Assembly: GCA_902762855.1 (NCBI GenBank)
Contig: CACWPR010000011.1
Location: 1-41,598 of the forward strand
Reading direction: 5' to 3'
Source: Ruminococcus flavefaciens
GTDB lineage: Bacteria; Bacillota; Clostridia; Oscillospirales; Ruminococcaceae
DNA: 41,598 bases
How positions within the stretch are numbered: position 1 is the stretch's first letter; each line of letters begins with the position of its first letter. The position numbers were made by a program, and so were the translations under genes. The notes beneath the pieces are model-generated. The model was not told the DNA's origin and ran no database searches. It saw only the letters and a program-made list of their open reading frames with translations. This document shows, in pieces, positions 15,537 through 23,550 of this stretch.

Positions 15537-18167
15537 ATGGGACTTACTGAAAAAGACGCTGCCGAAAGGCTCCGAAGTGACGGTGAAAACGTCCTGGAAG
15601 AGGGCAGAAGGCCCGGTGCTGCCGCTATATTCGCCGGACAGTTCAAGGATGTCATGGTCATGATACTCCTTGCTGCTACGGGAGTTTCTATCCTGCTGGG
15701 CGAAATATCCGACGCTGTGACTATCATCCTCATCGTGCTGCTCAATGCCGTTTTAGGCTTTATCCAGGAATACCGCACTGAACATACTCTGGAGGCTCTG
15801 CGCTCAATGACCGCTCCCACTGCAAAGTGCTACAGGGACGGCAGTCTGAAAGTCATCGACGCTGCTTCTCTGGTCTGTGACGACGTAATAGAGCTGGAGT
15901 CCGGGGACAGAGTCCCTGCGGACTGCGCTCTGCTGAGAGCCTCCGGCCTTTTTACTGACGAATCCATGCTCACCGGAGAGTCCGACCCTGTGCAGAAGTC
16001 CGCCGGACCTTCCTCTGACAGGGATAATTCCCTTAACAAGGCAAATATCATCTACTGCGGCACCTCCGCTGTCAAGGGAACTGCTATGGCAAGGGTCATC
16101 GCTACAGGAAAAAACACTCAGATGGGCCGCATCTCTGAGATGCTCACCGGTATCGACAAGGAGCTTACCCCCTTGCAGAAACGGCTGGCCGAACTTGGAA
16201 AGGCCGTTGCAGTCATTTGCCTGGGAGTATGCGCCGCTGTCTTTGCCGCCGGTGTGCTCCGGGGCGAGGACGTTTTCACTATGCTCATGACCGGCATCAC
16301 TATCGCTATCGCCGCTATCCCTGAAGGTCTGCCTGCTACGGTAACTATCGCCCTGGCTCTGGCAGTCAGCCGGATGCTTAAACAGAAGGCCCTGGTCAAC
16401 AAGCTCCACAGCGTTGAGACACTGGGCTGCACTTCGGTAATTTGCTCCGATAAGACCGGCACTATCACCGAGAACAAAATGACTCTCACAGAGCTCTCCT
16501 CCGCTGACTGCGGCTACTTTTTCAGCGGCATGGGCCACCGCATCTCAGGAGGTGTCACTATAGGTGACGAGGATACCGCCGTCAACCCGGTCAACGAGAA
16601 ATGCCTGACCGCCGCCCTCACCTGCGGAGTCCTCTGCTCCGACGCTGTGATAACTGCTCCCTCCGGCACAAGGAGCCGCAGCCGAGGCACTGTCTCCGGA
16701 AAGGGCGAATGGAAGGTCACCGGCGACCCCACTGAGGCCGCTCTGCTCATCGCCGCCGCTAAAGCCGGCATCACAAGACAGTCCCTCGAAACTGACTACA
16801 GCCGCCTTGACTCCCTCCCTTTTGACAGCGAGACCCGTTTCATGGCGGTACACTGTCTCCACGGCCAGGAAAAAGTCTCCTTCTTCAAGGGCGCTGAGGA
16901 GGTCATCCTCCCCAGATGCTCCCAGTATATGGACCGTGAAGGCTCTCTCCGCTCTATGTCTCCTGCTGTACGCAGCCGTATCTCCGCTGAGACCCTGGCC
17001 ATGTCCGACAAGGCCCTCCGTGTCCTCGCTCTGGCCTGCTGTACCTCGGACTCCTTCGACCCACACCGGGGGAATCTGGTCTTTCTCGGTCTCGCAGGTA
17101 TGATAGACCCTCCCAGAGAAGAGGCAAAGGCCGCTATCAGGAAATGCTCCGCAGCTTCCGTCAGGACCGTCATGATAACCGGTGACCACAAGAACACCGC
17201 CGTGGCCGTCGCCCGGAAGGCCGGTCTCCTTAAAGGCGGAAAGGCTATGACAGGCGCAGAGCTCGACAGGCTATCCGATGAAGAGCTGGACAGCGTTATA
17301 GGGAAATATACCGTTTTTGCCCGTGTGGAGCCCGTCCACAAGCTCCGCATTGTCAGGAGCTTCCGGCGCAGAGGTGAGATAGTCACCATGACCGGCGACG
17401 GTGTGAACGATGCTCCCGCTATCAAAGAAGCTGATGTAGGTGTTGCCATGGGCGTCACCGGCACAGACGTCACCAAACAGGCCGCAGATGTCATCCTCCT
17501 TGACGACAACCTGGCCACTCTCGTCAGCGCTGTCGAACAGGGACGCTGCGTTTACGCTAATATCCGCAAATTCGTCCGCTACCTCCTCTCCTGCAACATC
17601 GGTGAGGTCCTCACTATGTTCCTGGGAATGGTCATGGGTATGCCCGTGGTCCTCCTGCCAGTACAGATACTCCTGGTGAATCTGGTCACTGACGGTCTGC
17701 CGGCCGTGGCTCTGGGCATGGAGCCTCCCGAAAAGGACATTATGAGCCGTCCTCCGAGACGCTCCGACGAGGGTTTCTTCTCCGGCGGACTCATGGGCAG
17801 GATAGTTTTCAGAGGTATCTTCATCGGACTTTGTACCCTCGGCTCCTTTGCCGCCGCTCTTCACATGGGAGGCAGCCTTGCTGCCGCCCGGACCTGTGCT
17901 CTCATTACTCTGGTAGCTTCACAGCTCATCCATGTTTTTGAGTGCAAGTCTGAGACAAAGTCTATCTTCCGGATAAATATTTTCAGCAATATGAAGCTGC
18001 TGCTGGCTGTTGCAGTCTCAGTGGGCGCTCTTGCGGCGGCTGTGGCAGTACCACAGATGCAGGCAGTCTTTGAAACTGTTGTCCCGGACCGCAGACAGCT
18101 CCTCACTGCACTCGGACTCAGCGCCGCCGTACCGTTTATAAGCGGGCTCTTCCATAAGAAGTCCTGA
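15537..18167 (+). CDS. P-type ATPase, calcium-transporting (type IIA-like)
   Basis: 876 residues from the ATG at 15537, which follows TGGAGGT; an upstream in-frame ATG at 15423 would add 38 residues without a ribosome binding site and is rejected. Family signatures: actuator TGES (Glu148), phosphorylated Asp305 in SDKTGT, nucleotide-domain KGAEE, hinge GDGVNDAP (Asp621). Calcium-site residues typical of SERCA-type pumps are present: PEGLPA in TM4, NIGEV in TM5, and NLVTDG in TM6. About ten membrane helices. It should export Ca2+ from the cytoplasm. It stands alone between the LRR operon and the GH5 gene, with a bidirectional terminator behind it. Confidence 0.93.
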   Translation: MGLTEKDAAERLRSDGENVLEEGRRPGAAAIFAGQFKDVMVMILLAATGVSILLGEISDAVTIILIVLLNAVLGFIQEYRTEHTLEALRSMTAPTAKCYRDGSLKVIDAASLVCDDVIELESGDRVPADCALLRASGLFTDESMLTGESDPVQKSAGPSSDRDNSLNKANIIYCGTSAVKGTAMARVIATGKNTQMGRISEMLTGIDKELTPLQKRLAELGKAVAVICLGVCAAVFAAGVLRGEDVFTMLMTGITIAIAAIPEGLPATVTIALALAVSRMLKQKALVNKLHSVETLGCTSVICSDKTGTITENKMTLTELSSADCGYFFSGMGHRISGGVTIGDEDTAVNPVNEKCLTAALTCGVLCSDAVITAPSGTRSRSRGTVSGKGEWKVTGDPTEAALLIAAAKAGITRQSLETDYSRLDSLPFDSETRFMAVHCLHGQEKVSFFKGAEEVILPRCSQYMDREGSLRSMSPAVRSRISAETLAMSDKALRVLALACCTSDSFDPHRGNLVFLGLAGMIDPPREEAKAAIRKCSAASVRTVMITGDHKNTAVAVARKAGLLKGGKAMTGAELDRLSDEELDSVIGKYTVFARVEPVHKLRIVRSFRRRGEIVTMTGDGVNDAPAIKEADVGVAMGVTGTDVTKQAADVILLDDNLATLVSAVEQGRCVYANIRKFVRYLLSCNIGEVLTMFLGMVMGMPVVLLPVQILLVNLVTDGLPAVALGMEPPEKDIMSRPPRRSDEGFFSGGLMGRIVFRGIFIGLCTLGSFAAALHMGGSLAAARTCALITLVASQLIHVFECKSETKSIFRINIFSNMKLLLAVAVSVGALAAAVAVPQMQAVFETVVPDRRQLLTALGLSAAVPFISGLFHKKS

Positions 18168-18171
18168 AAGA

Positions 18172-18197
18172 AAAAAGTCCCCGTATGGGGACTTTTT
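18172..18197. terminator. Bidirectional terminator between the P-ATPase and GH5 genes
   Basis: A perfect 11-bp stem AAAAAGTCCCC / GGGGACTTTTT around a GTAT loop, T-tailed in both directions, between two convergent genes. Confidence 0.93.
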
Positions 18198-18201
18198 CTG
18201 C

Positions 18202-21200
18202 TTATCTGATAGGGAGCTCCTGTACAAGCTCTAACAGGTATTCCTGTATCTTCTGTGCGTCAAGGACAGTTATTCCGTCGTTTCCGATAACGTCTGCGTT
18301 TATGGCGCCGTCTGCGGTGATGCCGTCAGGCTTGCCTTCGCCGTACTTGTCCTTGTTTGCAATGCACTGCATGATGAGCACTACGTCATTCATCTTTACT
18401 TCACCGTCACAGTCTGCATCGCCGGGGAGGTACTTGCCGGGGTTTACACCCTCAAATACAGAGGCAGCCTTTGCCTTGCCTGCTATCTCTCCGAAGTATA
18501 TCTGACCCCACTCGGTAAGGCTTGTGCCGTCCCAGTCGTTTACAAGGTCGAGGTACTCTACTCCGCCGCTGTTGCCCTTCCAGGACCATGCAAGGTATCC
18601 CATGCTCTTCTCGGCACAGTAGCTCATTATAGTTGCCTCATCTACGTCGCCGTCTGTGTGCTTGTAGCCGAATTCTCCTATTACTACAGGTGCTCCGCAG
18701 CTAAGTGCTGAGTCAATGTTGTCCTTTACCATCTGTGCTGTACCGCCGCCGTACTCATAGAGATGTGCGGAGAATACTGTGTTTCTGTCCGGGTCGGAGG
18801 CAAATACCTCTGCGCCCTTTTCGCCTATGGACTTGGGATACTGTCCCCAGCCGGCGCTGTCTATCATTATCATGTTCTTTATTCCGGCATCACGGATGGC
18901 CTTTATTGCCTTCTCGCTGCCCTCTGCCCATGTCGCACTGCCCCATTCGCCGTACCACTCGTTTGCGATGTTGAGGATGACGTATGCGGAGTTAGCATTG
19001 AGAATGTCCTTCATCTCTGTCCAGTACTCCGCTGCCTTCACTACGTCGTCTATGCTGTTGCTTCCTGTTGCGTCGTGTGCTTCAAGGATGCAGACCTGCT
19101 TGTTCTCCTTGCACCACTTGATGATGTTCTCTATCTCTGCTGCGGAGGTCTTGGTCCACTTTGCACCGTCTGAGCATACTATACGAACTGTATTCGTGCC
19201 CTTGGAGGCTGCTGCCTTTATTGACTGCTCAGTATTGCTCTGGTACCATGCATGTGCGATGTTTACTCCACGCATGATGAACTCCTGGCCGTTGGCGTCA
19301 CGGATAGTCTGGCCGTCAACGTAGAAACCCTTGCCGTTTGTATTAACTGTTGTGGTAGTCGTTGTATTTCCGCTGCCGTTTTCTGTGGTGGTCGTTACAG
19401 TCTGGGATGCTCCGCCGCTAACGCTGTAATTCACAAGGGCGATGTCCCCTTCATGCCACCATACCTGTGCCTCTGCACTGGCTGTGTTCACCTTGAATTT
19501 GCTCATAGGTATCTCTACTTTCAGTTTTCCGTCGGAGGCAAATGTGCCCTCCCACTCGATAGTCTCCCAGTCTGCGCCGTTGGAGTAGCCTACACAGCCG
19601 TTGTTGTACTTGCCGGCTGTACCCTCGAATTCAAGGGTCAGGGTACCATTCATGTCTGCGCCGCTGAGGTCAAGGACATATTTTATAGTCTCGTCAACAG
19701 GTACATCCGGGATGTCTGCTGAGGAGCCGCCTATAACCGCTGCCTTCTCTACTGTTGTTACACCGTTGGTCTTTACGAAAATATGAGCTATATCGGCTGT
19801 GTCGCCTGACCATGCCTGCTCGATGTTCTTTGAGGAATAGTAGGCTATGCCGTCTGAAACGTCATATGCGCTCACCTCTGTCCAGTTCTCCCAGGAGCCG
19901 TCTGTGAATGCTATTACAGGCTCGTTACCGGTGAACTTAACTGCTACATCGCCGTTTTCAAGGACGCTCCATGTTACATCGGCAGGTGTTGAGCAGTTGC
20001 CGTCCTTCACTGATGCATCAAGGGCCTGTGAGGTGCTGATGAGAGTCTTGCCGCTTTCTATGTCCTCGTGGCTGTACTGGACTCCTGCCTTCTTGCTGCC
20101 CCATACTATAGAGCTGTCCGCCATTACCTCCATCATCTTATCAACTACCGGCTCGGACTGGCTGTACCAGCTCAGTTCGCTTCTGTTGAGGTAGCCGTGG
20201 CACTCGCCTGGTGCCTGTGAATTGGAGACGACGTTGTTGTCCCAGAGCACACAGGGGATACCATACTCCTTGGCTGTGGAAATGTATTGGTCTGCCCACT
20301 GGACTCTTGCCTCGGTATTGTCGAAGTTGGATGTTCCGAACTCTCCTATGACTACGGGGATGTCGTTGGCTATGAAGGTCTTTCTCAGTCCATCAAGTGT
20401 CTGGGAAAGGCTGGATGACCAGGCCTCTGTGAAGGTGCTGTGGTCGGATACATCGGTATCCATCGTGAACTCATAGGGAACGTATGCGTGTATGGATACT
20501 GCTACGAAATCATCCTCCGGCACCTTTATCTGTGAATAGATAGTACTGTCGCTGGATGCACAGTAGCCCGGTATCATAAGGAGCCTGTTCTGGCTGTAGG
20601 GGGAGTCGATGCTCCTTATGAGCTGAACGAAGTCTGCATTGAGATTGTTGATAGTGTCCACCTCATTGGACTGGGGACCCCACCATTCGTGAGTGGTGCC
20701 CTTTGCTCTGGGCTCGTTCATGGACTCAAAGATGAGGTGCTGGTCGTAGCTGCTGAATGCCTTCGCTATCTGTGTCCACACCTTTATGAACTTTGGCCTC
20801 ATCTCGTCATAGGCTGTGCCCAGGTCGGCTCTGTCTATCCAGTTCTCGTGGTGAAGGTTGAGGATGACATACATATCATTGTCGATAGCGTAGTCCACTA
20901 CCTCCTTGACTCTTGCCAGCCATGCGCTGTCGATGTTTTTATCGCCGTCAAGATGCTGATACCATGTTGTGGGGACTCTCACTGTATTGAATCCCTTTGC
21001 CTTGACTGCGTCTATCATTGCCTTTGAAGTAACGGGGTTGCCCCAGCTCGTCTCTGCGGAGAGACCGGAGGAATAGGCACCGTGGGAATCCAGTGTATTT
21101 CCCAGATTCCAGCCTATCTGCATCCCCTCGGTTATCTCGAAGGCTGTCATTGATGAGTCTGCGAATGCTTCAAACTCCGATTCCGGAGCTATCCTGAGCG

Positions 21201-21270
21201 ATGAGAGCAGGCACATTGCCGCTGCTGAAAAGCTCACGATACGCTTTACTGTTTTGGTTTTCCTGTTCAT
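18202..21270 (-). CDS. Cellulosomal bifunctional GH5 enzyme (endoglucanase plus mannanase) with dockerin
   Basis: 1022 residues. Signal peptide (about 1-37); first GH5 domain (about 40-395, GWNLGNTLDS, subfamily 4-like) with acid/base Glu186 in SMNEPR and nucleophile Glu310 in IGEFGTSN; two beta-rich modules (about 405-515 and 525-620) that are probably carbohydrate-binding, the second resembling CBM80-type modules of Ruminococcus enzymes (tentative); a Thr-rich linker (about 623-643); second GH5 domain (about 645-935, subfamily 8-like mannanase) with Glu771 in IANEWYG and Glu866 in IGEFGYKH; dockerin (about 947-1022). It likely cuts cellulose or beta-glucan and beta-mannan from one cellulosome position. 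The start has GGAGGG before the ATG. Confidence 0.94.
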   Translation of the reverse strand: MNRKTKTVKRIVSFSAAAMCLLSSLRIAPESEFEAFADSSMTAFEITEGMQIGWNLGNTLDSHGAYSSGLSAETSWGNPVTSKAMIDAVKAKGFNTVRVPTTWYQHLDGDKNIDSAWLARVKEVVDYAIDNDMYVILNLHHENWIDRADLGTAYDEMRPKFIKVWTQIAKAFSSYDQHLIFESMNEPRAKGTTHEWWGPQSNEVDTINNLNADFVQLIRSIDSPYSQNRLLMIPGYCASSDSTIYSQIKVPEDDFVAVSIHAYVPYEFTMDTDVSDHSTFTEAWSSSLSQTLDGLRKTFIANDIPVVIGEFGTSNFDNTEARVQWADQYISTAKEYGIPCVLWDNNVVSNSQAPGECHGYLNRSELSWYSQSEPVVDKMMEVMADSSIVWGSKKAGVQYSHEDIESGKTLISTSQALDASVKDGNCSTPADVTWSVLENGDVAVKFTGNEPVIAFTDGSWENWTEVSAYDVSDGIAYYSSKNIEQAWSGDTADIAHIFVKTNGVTTVEKAAVIGGSSADIPDVPVDETIKYVLDLSGADMNGTLTLEFEGTAGKYNNGCVGYSNGADWETIEWEGTFASDGKLKVEIPMSKFKVNTASAEAQVWWHEGDIALVNYSVSGGASQTVTTTTENGSGNTTTTTTVNTNGKGFYVDGQTIRDANGQEFIMRGVNIAHAWYQSNTEQSIKAAASKGTNTVRIVCSDGAKWTKTSAAEIENIIKWCKENKQVCILEAHDATGSNSIDDVVKAAEYWTEMKDILNANSAYVILNIANEWYGEWGSATWAEGSEKAIKAIRDAGIKNMIMIDSAGWGQYPKSIGEKGAEVFASDPDRNTVFSAHLYEYGGGTAQMVKDNIDSALSCGAPVVIGEFGYKHTDGDVDEATIMSYCAEKSMGYLAWSWKGNSGGVEYLDLVNDWDGTSLTEWGQIYFGEIAGKAKAASVFEGVNPGKYLPGDADCDGEVKMNDVVLIMQCIANKDKYGEGKPDGITADGAINADVIGNDGITVLDAQKIQEYLLELVQELPIR

Positions 21271-21288
21271 AATACCCTCCCGACATCT

Positions 21289-21306
21289 GCACCGTGGTCA
21301 CGGCGC
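21289..21306 (-). promoter_or_regulatory. Leader hairpin before the GH5 ribosome binding site
   Basis: GCGCCGTG / CACGGTGC with a 2-base centre (core CCGTG/CACGG) ends 8 bases upstream of the GGAGGG site. A second possible stem (CAGGGA / TCCCTG) lies a little further upstream in the same leader. Confidence 0.5.
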
Positions 21307-21407
21307 TGTCACAATTCATTTTTCAGGGACAGTGCAGTTATCCCTGACCTCTCATTTTCGCTTAATTTAATCTCACCACTTAAATTAAATCAAGTTTCTA
21401 TAGCTAA

Positions 21408-21436
21408 ATGATAGCGTTTTTTCACAGAATTGTCAA
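21408..21436 (-). promoter_or_regulatory. Sigma-A promoter of the GH5 gene
   Basis: On the minus strand perfect TTGACA (21431-21436), 17 bases, TATCAT (21408-21413). The start near 21401 gives a leader of about 130 bases containing an AT-rich dyad at about 21361-21392 and two GC hairpins. Confidence 0.82.
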
Positions 21437-21527
21437 GAGCGTTCAGCAATTTCGTACTAATCCCCCCTTTATTTCAGAGCGTTGCACAAATCACGTCGCC
21501 GTTCTTTGTGCATCATGTGGAAGTGCA

Positions 21528-21554
21528 GCTTAAATCATGAGCTGCTTAAATCAT
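21528..21554. repeat. Two direct copies of GCTTAAATCAT
   Basis: The 11-base sequence occurs at 21528-21538 and 21544-21554, the second copy touching the stop codon of the FliB-like gene. Together with flanking GCAGCT/AGCTGC it can also form a hairpin. The same 117-bp gap (21437-21553) holds an 8-bp dyad TGCACAAA / TTTGTGCA. No T-run follows either, so no terminator is assigned. Confidence 0.5.
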
Positions 21555-22558
21555 CACAAGATACTTAAAAGTCCGGCTATCCCGGCAGAGGTGAAGAAGT
21601 CCTCCTCATAGGTGGAGTCCAGGAAGGCTTCTATATTCTCCTCGCAGTACTCTATCTCCTTGGAATACCGCCTGGGGATGTCCGCTGTGCCGCCGGTGCC
21701 GGTGGTCCTCCACAGCCAGCCTATGACCCATACGCTCACAGCCGCCAGCTTGACCCGTGAGAGTATCTCGCCGTCAAATACTCCCTTCATGAAGTAGCGG
21801 TACAGGAAATAAGCTCCTATCCTGCGGAGACAGACCTCCTGCTCATACGTAAGAGGTGCCGCTCCCGTCTGCTCTTCCGCTGTTTTCAGGAGCTCCGGCC
21901 AGCAGGGGTCAAGAGTCTCCAGACCACGGAAGTACTCCAGCACGCTCTTGGCATCAGGTGCAGATGCCTCCTGCTCCTCTGTATCCTCCGGAAAGGTCAG
22001 CTCTCCGTTGTCCATGCGGCTCTGCAATTCCTCAGCCCAGGCAAGCATCCACCTGAGCGCAGACCTGAGTTCATCTGTTTCCAGTCTCCGGAGCATCTCC
22101 TCACGGGCACTCAGCAGCAGGCTGTAAAGCTCCGGACTGTGTCCGGGTGCAGTCTCCTCCGGGACTTCCTTTTCTTTCAGCCGGAAGTCACTGGAAATTA
22201 TCAGCTCTGCGGCCGCCTCACAGGAAAGTCCGACTCCCCCTTCCTTGACTCCCTCGAACCACTCGAAGTAGCGTGGGTGGTCGGAGCAGATACGGCAGAG
22301 ATGCTCCTCGCCCAGCTCTGTATATATGTCACAGAGGCCCTTGCTGTTAAGGAAGGGACAGCGCTCGTCCTCACCCAGCACAAAGGCTCCCCCGGATATG
22401 CCCCTGCGGAGCCTTTCCCCGAATCCTCCGCCTATACTGCCGTAGTACACAAGAGTCTCAGGGTCTATGTCTATCTCCCAGCCTATACAGCAGGAGTCCC
22501 GGCATTTATCGGCTATACACCGGAATTTTTCACAGTATTCTGGATAGCGGTATATCAT
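21554..22558 (-). CDS. fliB: FliB-like flagellin lysine-N-methylase family protein
   Basis: 334 residues. The N-terminal cysteine-rich signature of the family is clear: Cys9, Cys14, Cys19 and the pair Cys23-24 (RCIADKCRDSCCIGW), then CPFL, GLCDIY and LCRICSDHPR near 68-95, presumably binding a metal or iron-sulfur cluster. The rest is helical. Characterised members methylate lysines of flagellin, but no flagellar gene is present here, so the substrate is open. The ATG follows AGGAGAAAAT, and the terminator of the upstream deacetylase gene abuts this site. The family call is firm, the substrate is not. Confidence 0.8.
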   Translation of the reverse strand: MIYRYPEYCEKFRCIADKCRDSCCIGWEIDIDPETLVYYGSIGGGFGERLRRGISGGAFVLGEDERCPFLNSKGLCDIYTELGEEHLCRICSDHPRYFEWFEGVKEGGVGLSCEAAAELIISSDFRLKEKEVPEETAPGHSPELYSLLLSAREEMLRRLETDELRSALRWMLAWAEELQSRMDNGELTFPEDTEEQEASAPDAKSVLEYFRGLETLDPCWPELLKTAEEQTGAAPLTYEQEVCLRRIGAYFLYRYFMKGVFDGEILSRVKLAAVSVWVIGWLWRTTGTGGTADIPRRYSKEIEYCEENIEAFLDSTYEEDFFTSAGIAGLLSIL

Positions 22559-22568
22559 ATTTTCTCCT

Positions 22569-22603
22569 AAAAAATATCCGGCTCCGCTGAAACGAAACCG
22601 GAT
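22569..22603 (-). terminator. Terminator of the PIG-L deacetylase gene
   Basis: ATCCGG / CCGGAT (22576-22581 and 22598-22603) closes a 16-base loop and is followed on the minus strand by ATTTTTT. The T-run directly adjoins the Shine-Dalgarno sequence of the FliB-like gene, so partial read-through may be its only visible source of transcription. Confidence 0.72.
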
Positions 22604-22651
22604 GTGCTTATTCTTATTTCCGACGCCTTATCAGTACCCCCTGATTCGGCA

Positions 22652-23374
22652 TCACTCGCCCTGCTCGTTGTAGCAGGTCCACTCTTCGTATGGATTCATC
22701 TGACAGAACATATCGACCACTTTTGACTGGGACTTATACAGTTTTTCGAGCCGCTCCTTATATTCAAGCTGTTCATCGGATATTCTTGTGAGCTGGTCCT
22801 CCACTCCGCCTATCTTTGACTTGGTGTAGTACTTTCCGAAAAAGTACAGGTCACAGCCAGGTGAGACCTTGTCATATATATCGGTGACAAAGCGGTGTGT
22901 CATCTTGTGGTGTATGTGACCGTATTCACCCTCCTTGTTATGGGTGACGATGAGGTCCCAGTCCTTATATCTGATTATCTTGGTGAGGTCCTTGATTATA
23001 TCGTCCTTGCTCTTTTTCCAGTCGTCCTTTTTGCCGAAGGCTTTGTCCGGATAGCTGAGGATTATACCGTCATTGCCCGACTGCTCCAGCACCTTTTTGA
23101 ATTCATTCTTCCTGCGGGCATTGTTGCCGTTGGTTATGACAACTATAAAATAGCCCCTCTCCATGAGATGACCTCCGCCCCAGATGACTTCGTCGTCCGG
23201 GTGAGCAACTATCATCAGCTTATCAGCGTTGGCGATGCCGCTCTTTCTGAGCATCTCATTAGTCAGATTAGACTTGTGGTACGTGCTGAAAGTATAACCT
23301 ATATACACACTAAGTATCTGACATACAATGAATGTCAGGATCATACCGATCCTTATCCCTTTTTTATTCCCCAT
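22652..23374 (-). CDS. Membrane-anchored PIG-L family deacetylase
   Basis: 240 residues. One N-terminal transmembrane helix (about 7-28) is followed by the PIG-L/LmbE fold with the zinc motif AHPDDE (58-63) and the second metal motif HIHH (153-156). Members remove N-acetyl groups from amino sugars in glycans, lipids or small thiols. The extracytoplasmic orientation suggested by the helix fits a role in cell-envelope glycan modification. The start has AGGAGTGTG before the ATG. Neighbours on the same strand are a sulfatase-fold membrane enzyme upstream and the FliB-like gene downstream, each with separate promoters or terminators. Confidence 0.9.
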   Translation of the reverse strand: MGNKKGIRIGMILTFIVCQILSVYIGYTFSTYHKSNLTNEMLRKSGIANADKLMIVAHPDDEVIWGGGHLMERGYFIVVITNGNNARRKNEFKKVLEQSGNDGIILSYPDKAFGKKDDWKKSKDDIIKDLTKIIRYKDWDLIVTHNKEGEYGHIHHKMTHRFVTDIYDKVSPGCDLYFFGKYYTKSKIGGVEDQLTRISDEQLEYKERLEKLYKSQSKVVDMFCQMNPYEEWTCYNEQGE

Positions 23375-23393
23375 ATATCACACTCCTATACCA

Positions 23394-23456
23394 TTATTAC
23401 AGGCCAGATATTTTTCTGTCAATATTATTTTATCACAATCGACATATATTTGTCAA
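23394..23456 (-). promoter_or_regulatory. Possible tandem promoters of the PIG-L gene
   Basis: Two minus-strand TTGACA boxes are seen: 23417-23422 with TAATAA 17 bases downstream (23394-23399), and 23451-23456 with TAAAAT 18 bases downstream (23427-23432). The -35 boxes are perfect, the -10 boxes imperfect. Confidence 0.55.
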
Positions 23457-23516
23457 TACTGCATCTTCCCATATTTACGCTCCGGAATACACTTCCGTCA
23501 GAGCAGCGTAAAAGTA

Positions 23517-23540
23517 CCGGGTCCGTGATGCCGGACCCGG
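23517..23540 (-). terminator. Hairpin terminator after the sulfatase-fold gene
   Basis: A 9-bp GC-rich stem CCGGGTCCG / CGGACCCGG with a 6-base loop, followed on the minus strand by TACTTTTA. The T-tract is short, so termination may be incomplete. Confidence 0.7.
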
Positions 23541-23550
23541 AAAAAATTTC

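Noticed and set aside
15804-17864. Several long open frames on the minus strand inside the P-ATPase gene
   Set aside because: They lie opposite a complete, motif-rich gene, have no ribosome binding sites and resemble no family; they follow from codon composition.
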